Part shown: piece after piece, positions 1 to 6,453 of the stretch
Layout of the letters: each line of letters begins with the position of its first letter
How positions within the stretch are numbered: position 1 is the first letter of the stretch
Assembly: GCA_026389635.1 (NCBI GenBank)
Contig: JAPLHM010000042.1
Coordinates: forward strand, 1-9,653
Direction: 5' to 3'
Length of the DNA: 9,653 nt
Origin: Chloroflexota bacterium
GTDB taxonomy: Bacteria > Chloroflexota > Dehalococcoidia > GIF9 > UBA5629
The notes under the pieces: model-generated
The model's input: the letters and a program-made list of their open reading frames with translations, nothing else
What the model was told of the DNA's origin: nothing
Database searches by the model: none
Position numbers and translations under genes: made by a program

Positions 1-323
1 ACCTGGGCCCCGCCCAGGAAGCCGTAATCGATGTAGCCTGCCTGGCAGGACGACATTACATCGTGCATACTGGTGGCGGCTATGCCCCGGTAGCAGGTCA
101 AAGCCTGTCCCACCGATATGGGCAGTTCTGGCAGTATGGGACCCACCCCCCCCGCTTCAAATATGATAAGAAGGTGAGGAGCATGCGTCTTCTGTGCCAG
201 CATGCCGGCTATCATGGGAAGGCCCGTGCCGACAAAGACAGACTTGCCGTCCTCTAACAGGTTTGAGCCTGTGAATGCCAGGAATTCTCGCATGTTATAT
301 CTGGCGGTTTGATTATTGGCCAT
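1..323 (-). CDS. Family I CoA-transferase, beta subunit (partial, C-terminus beyond window)
   Basis: This is the first 107 residues of the beta subunit of a two-subunit family I CoA-transferase of the glutaconate CoA-transferase/IpdB type; the rest lies past the left edge. Beta subunits of this family carry the catalytic glutamate that forms the CoA thioester. Here Glu56 sits in FEAGGVGP, in the place of the family's E-S-G type motif, after a glycine-rich loop VGTGLP (31-36). The later segment GYIDYGFLGGAQ (97-107) also fits the family. The ATG at 323 was chosen because MANNQ continues into the conserved fold. A purine-rich AAGGGAG lies about 12 nt upstream, a rather long spacing, and two nearer ATGs are out of frame. 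The gene follows the alpha subunit by 45 nt, as expected for co-translated partners. It could act as a CoA-transferase or, as known for IpdAB, as a ring-opening hydrolase. The catalytic motif is encoded by a run of eight G. Confidence 0.8.
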   Translation of the reverse strand, partial: MANNQTARYNMREFLAFTGSNLLEDGKSVFVGTGLPMIAGMLAQKTHAPHLLIIFEAGGVGPILPELPISVGQALTCYRGIAATSMHDVMSSCQAGYIDYGFLGGAQ

Positions 324-368
324 TTATCATTCATTCTCCCTTATAATCTGGACCATCGTACATTGCTC

Positions 369-1379
369 TTACTTGCGCCAGGGCGTTACCAGGGGTACCC
401 TCATGGCTTCACGCTTCTGAAGGAAGTGAATTTTTTTCAGCCCGCCACAGGCCTCTAAGTATTCGTCGAAATCTTTTACCCCGAAAATATATTTGTCCGA
501 GTATTGCCCGACACCCTCATCGGTCTTTGATAGCGCCAGCCATTCAGCTATGTGCTCCTCGTCGAAAAAGTACTTGCCGTGCATTTCGCAGGGGTGCGAT
601 CCATAGGGCTGCTCCACCACACCGTCAACCACGTAAAAGGGTATCACGGTGCGCCAGGGTTCCCGGCGCATTATCTCGTTTTCAACTATTTCCTCAGTCG
701 TGATGATCAACTTGCGGGCACAGCGGGCCAGCTCAAAATCCTCAACCATGATGCCGTCGATCTGGCAATTGCCGTAGATATCGCAGCGGTGCACGTGTAT
801 GAAAGCTACATCCGGGTAGGCTGCAGGGATGAGGTTTATAGGCTTGCCGCTGAAGGGATCGGTTACCACCTTGCAGGAGCTGTATTTGCCCGTATCCGTT
901 CCGAGAAGGTTGCGGCTGGGGATAAAGGGTAGACCCATCATGCCTGCCAGGAACCTCCACTGGTAGCCGGAGTTGCTGATCTCAGCGATGACCTTGCACC
1001 TGCCTGATTCCACCATGCGCCTGCCGGCCGGTGATAGCCCCCGCACCTCGTGGCCGAAGCTATAGGCTACCTCCACCCTGTCGACACATCCATTGCCCAC
1101 CAGCAGGTCCAGGTCGTGGACAGCCGTCTTGCCGGCCATGATCAGGTTGCGCTTGCGCTGGCGTATGATCTCATAGATGATGTTCATGGAAACACGGATG
1201 TGTCCGAAGCCGCCGCTGGCGATAAAGTCACCGTCTTTGACAAATTTGGTCACAGCTTCGCACGCCGTCATGGTCTTGTCCTTGAGTTCACGTGACTTGT
1301 TGTGCAGGACGTACTCCCGGTTTTCATCAGGGTCATGCCATCCGACCAGTTGCCCTTTACCTTCTTGTAATACTTCCAT
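369..1379 (-). CDS. Family I CoA-transferase, alpha subunit (glutaconate CoA-transferase A / IpdA-like)
   Basis: The 336-residue product is the alpha subunit partner of the beta subunit downstream. The glycine-rich motif ASGGFGHIR (54-62) is the family's oxyanion-loop region, and YSFGHEVRGLSPAGRR (106-121) and the PDVAFIHVHRCDIYGN stretch (189-204) are typical of the CoA-transferase fold. The protein is cytoplasmic, with no signal peptide or membrane segment. The frame stays open to 1415, but I chose the ATG at 1379 because AAGGAG lies 6 nt before it and because the upstream extension would run into the hairpin at 1414-1456. Family members move CoA between carboxylic acids; the IpdAB branch instead hydrolyses a cyclic 1,3-diketone CoA ester in steroid ring degradation. 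I cannot tell from sequence which applies. Compared with glutaconate CoA-transferase it has an additional N-terminal segment (about 1-35) before the conserved core. Confidence 0.85.
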   Translation of the reverse strand: MEVLQEGKGQLVGWHDPDENREYVLHNKSRELKDKTMTACEAVTKFVKDGDFIASGGFGHIRVSMNIIYEIIRQRKRNLIMAGKTAVHDLDLLVGNGCVDRVEVAYSFGHEVRGLSPAGRRMVESGRCKVIAEISNSGYQWRFLAGMMGLPFIPSRNLLGTDTGKYSSCKVVTDPFSGKPINLIPAAYPDVAFIHVHRCDIYGNCQIDGIMVEDFELARCARKLIITTEEIVENEIMRREPWRTVIPFYVVDGVVEQPYGSHPCEMHGKYFFDEEHIAEWLALSKTDEGVGQYSDKYIFGVKDFDEYLEACGGLKKIHFLQKREAMRVPLVTPWRK

Positions 1380-1413
1380 TTGCTGCTCCTTCAGTCGATT
1401 TAAGATACCAGTC

Positions 1414-1456
1414 AACTTGCCGGGAAGCTGGTTAATGCTCAGCTGCCCGGCAAGTT
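1414..1456. repeat. Long intergenic inverted repeat (hairpin) between BKACE and CoA-transferase genes
   Basis: A perfect 11-bp inverted repeat, AACTTGCCGGG at 1414-1424 and CCCGGCAAGTT at 1446-1456, continues after one mismatch (A1425/G1445) into a second 5-bp arm, AGCTG at 1426-1430 with CAGCT at 1440-1444, leaving a 9-nt loop. It lies 35 nt after the BKACE stop and 34 nt before the CoA-transferase alpha start on the leftward transcript. No T-run follows on either strand, so it is not a standard intrinsic terminator. An mRNA stabiliser, a processing site or a dispersed palindrome is more likely. One arm recurs at 6516-6527. Confidence 0.7.
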
Positions 1457-1491
1457 AAAGTATACGATCAGTTATAAGGGAAATGCGGCTA

Positions 1492-2418
1492 CTATTTTTT
1501 TACAATGCCGAGGATCTTGCGCGCCTCGGCCGGGGTGGCCGGCTCCCTTCCGAGCATGGAGGCTATTTTAACGGCCAATTCTACCTGTTCGTAGCTGCCC
1601 TTGGCCAGTTCGCCGTCGGGCATCCTGGTGTTGTCCTCCAGGCCTACCCGCATATGCCCTCCCAGCATGCATGACTGCATGATGGCGGGTACCTGCTCAG
1701 TGCCCACTGCGCAGGTGGTAAAGTTGGAGTCGGGCGGCAGGGCGTTCACAAATGCGACAAATACTTCGGGCCTGAATTTCTGGCCGCCGGCCACGCCCCA
1801 GACGAAGTTAAAGTTGTAGGGCTTGCGGAAGATATCCTGTTTGGCTATCAGAATCCAGTTGTCGAGGCCGCCGACGTCGTACAGCTCGGCCTCCGGCCTG
1901 CATCCTATCTCTTCCATTAGCTTGCCGAAATCCTGCAGCATACTGAATGAATTGACAAACACGTTGTCGATAAGTATCTGCCCGGTTTTGCGGTCCAGGA
2001 CGCTGAAATTCATGGTGTTGGTATTGAGGGAAGCGCTCTCCGGCTTGATGGCCTGGATCGACCGAATCCTTGATTCCATGTTGAGTTTAATCAGGTTATT
2101 AATCAGGTTCACGCAATCCGACTCGGGGAACGGCCCCACCTGGCAGGGAAAGCCCACCGAGGATGTGACCTGGATGATCAGGTCGGGGACCCTCTGCCTG
2201 ATCGCGTCATAAACTGCTTTTACCTTGTCCACATCCGATGTATGATACCCGCCCATGGTCTCGTCACGGCCGTGGATGTGTACCATGCTGGCCCCGGCCT
2301 TGAAGGCTTTTTCGGCTTCTTCGGCATACTCTTTGGGCGTATACGGTGTTGCAGGGTTATTATTCTTGAAAGTTGCCGACCCCGCCAGTGCCGCTGTGAT
2401 AATGACTTTGTTTTCCAT
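1492..2418 (-). CDS. Beta-keto acid cleavage enzyme (BKACE, DUF849)
   Basis: The 308-residue protein has the full BKACE layout. The family uses zinc to cleave a beta-keto acid with acetyl-CoA, giving acetoacetate and a new acyl-CoA; the reference member is Kce of lysine fermentation. Visible motifs are the N-terminal strand IITAALAGSATF (6-17), the zinc motif VHIHGRDE with His47 and His49, KPESASLN (125-132), and GGHMRVGLEDN (253-263), where Glu261 matches the third zinc ligand. Length is normal for the family. The start ATG has GAGGAGG 5 nt upstream. The gene lies between DUF35 protein 1 (41-nt gap) and the CoA-transferase genes (112-nt gap with a hairpin). The substrate is set by residues I cannot interpret without a structure. 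In context it may cleave a beta-keto acid made by the other enzymes here, with the CoA-transferase handling the acetoacetate or free acid. Confidence 0.9.
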   Translation of the reverse strand: MENKVIITAALAGSATFKNNNPATPYTPKEYAEEAEKAFKAGASMVHIHGRDETMGGYHTSDVDKVKAVYDAIRQRVPDLIIQVTSSVGFPCQVGPFPESDCVNLINNLIKLNMESRIRSIQAIKPESASLNTNTMNFSVLDRKTGQILIDNVFVNSFSMLQDFGKLMEEIGCRPEAELYDVGGLDNWILIAKQDIFRKPYNFNFVWGVAGGQKFRPEVFVAFVNALPPDSNFTTCAVGTEQVPAIMQSCMLGGHMRVGLEDNTRMPDGELAKGSYEQVELAVKIASMLGREPATPAEARKILGIVKK

Positions 2419-2459
2419 ACAAGCCTCCTCTATTTTGTATTTACCTTTTACACCTGCAC

Positions 2460-2915
2460 CTATTTAACCGGCTGGAAGTACTCGATATCAAGGATGTTGG
2501 CTTCACGCTTATCCTTAAAAACCGGCTCCAGCTTCATTCCCGCTTTGATTGCCCTGGCATCGACGCCCCCTATGAAATGTGTCATGGCCGTGTCGGCCCC
2601 GTCCATCTTGATTACGCCTATGGCATAGGGCGGCTTAAGCGCCTGAACTGGTGATTCGTAGTGGACGATGGTGAATGTTTCAAGTGTGCCCTTACCACTC
2701 AACTCAACCAGGTCTTCCACCTTGCTGAAGCATTTGGGACATACCGACCTGGGTGGGAAATTCACCATGCCGCATTTGGGGCATTTAGCCGCCGTGATCA
2801 CCTTGCTGTCCCTGATCTTGATAAAAAATTTGCTTGCCATGGAGCCCACGGAGTACTTATAGGGCATGATGACGAAGCCTTCAAAAATGACCGGATCTTT
2901 TTTAACTGCTTCCAT
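2460..2915 (-). CDS. Zn-ribbon/OB-fold DUF35 protein 1, thiolase partner
   Basis: The 151-residue protein has the two-part DUF35 structure. A rubredoxin-like zinc ribbon comes first, with Cys45, Cys48, Cys59 and Cys62 in the spacing C-x2-C-x10-C-x2-C, preceded by an N-terminal helix (about 26-37). An OB-fold follows (about 70-148), with the usual G-x-L-x-T-F-T opening strand and PPYAIGVIKMDG. Family members bind thiolase-fold proteins and help to form the acyl-CoA pocket, as in BbsA-BbsB, the archaeal thiolase/HMG-CoA synthase complex and Ltp2-ChsH2. The start at 2915 has AAGGAA about 6 nt upstream. It is the second of two adjacent DUF35 genes directly after two thiolase-fold genes, so each probably serves one of the two. 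Which pairs with which is not readable from the sequence. Confidence 0.88.
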   Translation of the reverse strand: MEAVKKDPVIFEGFVIMPYKYSVGSMASKFFIKIRDSKVITAAKCPKCGMVNFPPRSVCPKCFSKVEDLVELSGKGTLETFTIVHYESPVQALKPPYAIGVIKMDGADTAMTHFIGGVDARAIKAGMKLEPVFKDKREANILDIEYFQPVK

Positions 2916-2943
2916 AGCTATTTCCTTCCTATCTCTTCTTTAC

Positions 2944-3432
2944 TTACTCGGTGATGGTCTTGAAGTGGACGATGTCGTAGATGTTACCCTTGCGCTCCTC
3001 CTTGGGCTTAAGGACCGCTTCCACCCGCATTAAGGGCTTGATCTTTTCCGGGTCCGTTTCCTCGAGCTGGTGCTGCAGTATGACCTGTGCGCCGTCAAGC
3101 AGCACGATGCCTACCGCGAAGGGTATCTTCAGCATCTCGCCTGTCGTCGGCAGCAGGAACGACTGCTCCGCCATGAAGAAGGTGACTACATAGCCCTTGG
3201 GGCCGACCGGGATCCACTCGGGCCTCTCGGTGCACCTGGTATGATCCCTGGTGCAGACCGACTTGGGCAGACAGAAATGGCGCCCGCAGGTCGGGCACTT
3301 GTTGGCATAGATGACACCGTTTTCCTTGAGCTCCCTGAAGAACTCTCCCATGTATTCACCGGTCCGCCACTTGTAAGGGACCTTCATGGTCATATTCAGG
3401 TAAATTAACTCTTCTTGCGTTTTCTGTTTCAT
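2944..3432 (-). CDS. Zn-ribbon/OB-fold DUF35 protein 2 with altered cysteine spacing
   Basis: The 162-residue protein belongs to the same family as the next gene and has an N-terminal helix (about 26-38), a zinc ribbon and an OB-fold (about 76-158, with GYVVTFFMAEQSF and IPFAVGIVLLDG). The ribbon is unusual. The first pair is CPTC (46, 49), but the second is Cys60 and Cys67, giving C-x2-C-x10-C-x6-C in place of the usual last C-x2-C, with an extra Cys54 and with His64 inside the widened loop. Zinc may still bind, perhaps with a different ligand set. The ATG at 3432 has GGAGG about 10 nt upstream; an alternative ATG at 3393 would still leave both domains whole. The gene begins 18 nt after the stop of thiolase-fold protein B, which makes B its most likely partner. 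Its expected role is to complete the acyl-CoA binding site of that protein. Confidence 0.85.
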   Translation of the reverse strand: MKQKTQEELIYLNMTMKVPYKWRTGEYMGEFFRELKENGVIYANKCPTCGRHFCLPKSVCTRDHTRCTERPEWIPVGPKGYVVTFFMAEQSFLLPTTGEMLKIPFAVGIVLLDGAQVILQHQLEETDPEKIKPLMRVEAVLKPKEERKGNIYDIVHFKTITE

Positions 3433-3450
3433 ATCAATAATCCCTCCAAG

Positions 3451-4614
3451 TTAATCCATGGTCTTGCTTAAAAGCAGCAGGTCGGACCAGTATGACCCGC
3501 CGAAGCCGCTGGCCAGGGCCTGCTTGACCTCCCTGGTTACCTGGTGCTCGCCTGCGTCACCCCTGACCTGCAGGGCCGCTTCGGCTACCCTCAGTATGGC
3601 GGAATCACCGATAGAGTTGGTGCAGAGCACGCCTCCGGACGGACTGACCGGGTATTCTCCCTCGAGCTTGAGAGCGCCCTTCTCAACGAGCTTCCATCCT
3701 TCGCTTGGTTCACAGATAAGGAAGTCTTCCAGCCACATGGGGATGGCGAAGGCCATGGGATCGTACATCTCGAAGACCTGGGTTTCCTGCATGGGCTTGG
3801 TGATATGGTTGCGCTTGAACAGCTTGGCGCCGGCCTCCATGTGTGAGGTCCAGCGTTTCTCGCCGATGCCAAATTGTGCGCCGCCGTACTCTACGTGCAC
3901 GGTCACGTGGTCCTTCATCCAGACCGGCTTCTTGCATATCTTCTTGGCTTTGCTCTCGCTGGCAAGTATCAGTGCGGTAGCACCCAGGCTGGTGGGGCAG
4001 CACATCAGCAGGTTCAGCGGGTACATCACCATTCTGGCATTCATAACATCTTCAACGGTATATATCTCGCGCATGTGAGCGTTGGGATTCCTTGCGGCGG
4101 CCTGGGATGCGTTAGCGCGTACCATAGCTGCATGCTCCAGTTTACACCCGCTCCTTTGCATGTAGGCCACCGAGACCGTTGCCAGGCCGCCTATGGCGCC
4201 CACCAGGAACGGCCGGTCTACTGCCGGGTCGGTGATGGTGGAGATGGCCGGCGTCACCAGGCCCTCGTCGTGCTTCTCCCAGCCTATGACCATCACGAGG
4301 TCGAACAGGCCTGAGGCTACGTGATACCATCCCTGTATGGCCATCATGGATCCGACTGTTCCGCCGGTGTTCATCTTGAAGCCCGGTCTCCCGGCAGCCC
4401 CGCTGTAAAGATTGAGCATGGCATCGTTGAGGTGGTGACCTTCGAACAGGTCCATGTTGCCCGACATCACTGATTCCATGTCATTTATGCTCAGGTCGGC
4501 GTCCGCCAGGGCCTTGGTTACGGCGTCGTAGATGAGTTCGCCGTCATTTACATAGGGCCTTCGGCCACTGTGCGTAGTCTGGCCGATTCCAACAATTGCT
4601 ACCCTGTTTGCCAT
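3451..4614 (-). CDS. SCP2/Ltp2-type thiolase-fold protein B lacking the catalytic cysteine
   Basis: The 387-residue protein has the thiolase fold of the lipid-transfer (SCP2/Ltp) branch, of normal length. The usual nucleophile segment (N-C-A-T-G-S in SCP2 thiolase) reads GGTVGS at 84-89, so the cysteine is Gly85. The H-D-C-F motif is YDPM at 284-287, with Tyr in place of His. The C-terminal GHP motif is replaced near 333-335 (NSI) after SPSGG (324-328). Classical acyl transfer is therefore unlikely. Ltp2, a retro-aldolase of steroid side-chain degradation that also needs a DUF35 partner, is the best-known precedent. I chose the ATG at 4614: MANRVAIVGIG is the family's first strand and GGGAGG lies 8 nt before it, inside the end of the upstream gene. 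The open frame to 4725 has no support. It starts 1 nt after protein A ends, suggesting translational coupling and joint assembly. Confidence 0.88.
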   Translation of the reverse strand: MANRVAIVGIGQTTHSGRRPYVNDGELIYDAVTKALADADLSINDMESVMSGNMDLFEGHHLNDAMLNLYSGAAGRPGFKMNTGGTVGSMMAIQGWYHVASGLFDLVMVIGWEKHDEGLVTPAISTITDPAVDRPFLVGAIGGLATVSVAYMQRSGCKLEHAAMVRANASQAAARNPNAHMREIYTVEDVMNARMVMYPLNLLMCCPTSLGATALILASESKAKKICKKPVWMKDHVTVHVEYGGAQFGIGEKRWTSHMEAGAKLFKRNHITKPMQETQVFEMYDPMAFAIPMWLEDFLICEPSEGWKLVEKGALKLEGEYPVSPSGGVLCTNSIGDSAILRVAEAALQVRGDAGEHQVTREVKQALASGFGGSYWSDLLLLSKTMD

Positions 4615-4615
4615 T

Positions 4616-5770
4616 CTATTTACCTCCCTTTTCGAGAACGAGTACGCAGTGCATCTGGCCGCAAAGGCCTCCGCAACCGTGGGCAACGGCCCGTTTGGCG
4701 CCCTGCACCTGGTGCTCCCCTGCAATTCCCTGCAGCTGCCAGACCGCTTCAGCCACCCTGGTCATGCCTGCAACCGTTACCGGTATGCCTGAAAGCAGGC
4801 CGCCCGACGGGTTTACCGGCAGTTCGCCCTTCAACTGCGTTTTGCCGCTGTCGATCAGTTTGCCGCCCTCTCCCCGGCCGCACAGGCCCAATCCCTCGGT
4901 CCACAGCAGTTCCTGGGGTGCGTAGTATTCGGAAAGCTCAACCAGGTCAATGTCCTTCACCGGGTTGTTGATGCCCGCCATCTTATAGGCTTTTTTAGCC
5001 GCCTTAACCAGCGCGTCACATTCGGCGAGGTCACGGTCGCCCAGATTGTGATGCTCGTAATAATTCCCGGCCCCGGTTATCCACACGGGGTTGGGCGTCA
5101 ACTTTTTGGCAACTTCCTCGCTGGCGAGGATCATGGCGCAGGCGCCGTCGGAAACGGGTTTCTTCTGCAATTCCGTGATGGGGTCCGCCAGCATCTTCGA
5201 CTTGAGCACCTGCTCAACCGTAAGGTCCATGGCCTCCTGCGCATACTTGTTCTTGCGCGCATTGCCCTTGTTTTTCACCACGACCCTGGCGAATTGCTCG
5301 GGTGTCAACTTGTATTTGTCCATGTAACGCCTGGCCTGCATGGCCGCTCCCATGGTGTAGTCAAGGCCCAGCATGCGGTGGAAGATGTGGTCGATAGACC
5401 AGTTCTCGATCATGGTGCCGTCTGTGATCGATTCCTCGCAGTGGCTTACCACCAGCACCAGCTTGTTATCGCCCGAAAGTATGTGCATGGCCCCGTAAAG
5501 AACCGCGTAGGCGCCGTCTCCCGCCACCTTGGACTCATCCTTCAGGTGTGAGCAGACCGCATCGGGTATGGGCATGGAGGAGATCGTCCTCCCGTCCCAG
5601 TGGTCCTGGGAACAGCTTATGACTGCTTCAACGTCGTCCTTGAGGCTGATGCCCGCGGCCTCGACGACCTTGTCCGTGACCTCCACCACGAGGTCCATCA
5701 GGTGTTGGTAGGGTTTGGCGGCTTCGAACTTTGTCATTGAGGCCGCCACTATTCCAACTCTGCCAGCCAT
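4616..5770 (-). CDS. SCP2/Ltp2-type thiolase-fold protein A lacking the catalytic Cys/His set
   Basis: The 384-residue protein is a second thiolase-fold protein, clearly different from B. The first strand is RVGIVAASMTKF (4-15). The nucleophile position in VAGDGAYA (82-89) is Ala83 instead of Cys. The H-D-C-F motif is SEYY (280-283), in ELSEYYAPQELLWTEGLGLC, which is otherwise typical SCP2. The GHP motif in NPSGGLLSGIP (320-330) has Ile329 in place of His. The C-terminal glycine-rich loop is HGCGGLCGQ (364-372), with two cysteines. The changes remove the thiolase chemistry and introduce tyrosines, as in Ltp2-type aldolases. The start at 5770 has AAAGGAGG 9 nt upstream. It is the first of the closely packed genes A, B, DUF35-2 and DUF35-1. 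Alternative roles are a condensing enzyme run in reverse, or a structural partner of B. Confidence 0.88.
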   Translation of the reverse strand: MAGRVGIVAASMTKFEAAKPYQHLMDLVVEVTDKVVEAAGISLKDDVEAVISCSQDHWDGRTISSMPIPDAVCSHLKDESKVAGDGAYAVLYGAMHILSGDNKLVLVVSHCEESITDGTMIENWSIDHIFHRMLGLDYTMGAAMQARRYMDKYKLTPEQFARVVVKNKGNARKNKYAQEAMDLTVEQVLKSKMLADPITELQKKPVSDGACAMILASEEVAKKLTPNPVWITGAGNYYEHHNLGDRDLAECDALVKAAKKAYKMAGINNPVKDIDLVELSEYYAPQELLWTEGLGLCGRGEGGKLIDSGKTQLKGELPVNPSGGLLSGIPVTVAGMTRVAEAVWQLQGIAGEHQVQGAKRAVAHGCGGLCGQMHCVLVLEKGGK

Positions 5771-5903
5771 TGTTGTTTGCCTCCTTTAATATTAAGATTC
5801 TACAAAATTGAGTGCTGTTATTTTCGGTTTAGCACTGCCCGTCCCGCGTTCCGCCTATGGCCTGTAGACCAACCTCTTTAAGTACCTTACCTTTTGATGG
5901 GGC
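5771..5903 (-). other. 133-bp gap between MaoC and thiolase A genes, with weak hairpin
   Basis: This is the longest gap inside the leftward operon apart from the hairpin gap further down. It holds a perfect 6-bp inverted repeat, AGTGCT at 5811-5816 and AGCACT at 5831-5836, with a 14-nt loop. On the leftward strand this is followed by CAATTTTG, too weak for a confident terminator. The ribosome binding site of thiolase A (AAAGGAGG) lies at its left end. I see no convincing coding frame and no clear promoter in it. Partial termination or processing could set different levels for the hydratase and the later genes. Confidence 0.35.
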
Positions 5904-6335
5904 TTAAGTCTTCGGCCTCTTACCTACTGCCACCTTGGTTACCAGTACGGCTATATCTTCGTCGCGCTGGTTCTTAATGTGCCACTGATTGGCAATAACA
6001 CCCAGATTGCCCTTATCCTGGACCTCGATTACCTCGGTTACCAGGTGAATGGTATCACCCAGCTTGGTGGGACCTGTAAACCTCACCTTGTCCATCCCGT
6101 AGAAGGCAATTACGTCTATATCGTAAGGGGTGACAAACCCGGATGCTATGGATAGCACCAGGAAGCCGTGCGCGATGCGCCCGCCGAAGATGGTCTTCTT
6201 GGCGAGTTCCTCGTTGACATGGATGCCGTACCAGTCACCGCTCAGGGCAGCGAACATGGTGACGTCGGCCTCAGTAACGGTGCGGCCCCGCGTGATAATT
6301 TTCTGCCCGACCTTGAAATCCTCAAAATATAGCAT
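5904..6335 (-). CDS. MaoC-like (R)-specific enoyl-CoA hydratase
   Basis: The 143-residue protein is a single hot-dog-fold domain of the MaoC type, which adds water across the double bond of an enoyl-CoA. The hydratase-2 motif is visible as SGDWYGIHVNEELA (32-45), with Asp34 and His39 at the catalytic positions, and FGGRIAHGF (50-58) follows as expected. FYGMDKVRFTGPTKLGDTI (78-96) forms the later conserved strands. Single-domain members work as dimers in the cytoplasm. The ATG at 6335 has AAGGAG 4 nt upstream. It is the first gene of the leftward operon, about 25 nt from the predicted transcription start. Acting after the divergently encoded dehydrogenases, it would make the 3-hydroxyacyl-CoA that the thiolase-fold proteins could split. 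In the steroid system the equivalent hydratase ChsH1-ChsH2 has its DUF35 domain fused; here DUF35 proteins are separate. Confidence 0.9.
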   Translation of the reverse strand: MLYFEDFKVGQKIITRGRTVTEADVTMFAALSGDWYGIHVNEELAKKTIFGGRIAHGFLVLSIASGFVTPYDIDVIAFYGMDKVRFTGPTKLGDTIHLVTEVIEVQDKGNLGVIANQWHIKNQRDEDIAVLVTKVAVGKRPKT

Positions 6336-6366
6336 GGCACTCCTTCTCCCTCAACAATTTGCGCCT

Positions 6367-6395
6367 ATTTTATAACAATTATGCAATCATGTAAA
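6367..6395 (-). promoter_or_regulatory. Predicted sigma-70-type promoter of the leftward operon
   Basis: On the minus strand, TTTACA (6395-6390) is followed by a 17-nt spacer and TAAAAT (6372-6367). Each box matches five of six consensus bases. Transcription would start near 6360, giving a leader of about 25 nt before the MaoC ATG with its AAGGAG. The assignment rests only on the sequence match and position. Confidence 0.6.
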
Positions 6396-6453
6396 CATCT
6401 TATTCAGCGGAATTTCATAAAATTGCTTGAACTCAATCCGTACTTGGTAAAAT

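Noticed and set aside
552..932. Open frame of 126 codons on the plus strand
   Set aside because: It lies antisense inside the CoA-transferase alpha gene, has no ribosome binding site or family resemblance, and is a shadow of the real frame.
1414..1501. Intrinsic terminator made of the hairpin and the T7 run at 1495-1501
   Set aside because: The T-run is 38 nt from the stem and is simply the Lys-Lys codons at the end of BKACE on the other strand; leftward of the stem there is no T-run.
4615..4725. N-terminal extension of thiolase-fold protein B
   Set aside because: It would overlap the end of protein A, its residues do not fit the family, and a good ribosome binding site precedes the ATG at 4614.
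5048..5551. Open frame of 167 codons on the plus strand
   Set aside because: It is antisense to thiolase-fold protein A; the opposite frame has clear family motifs and this one has none.
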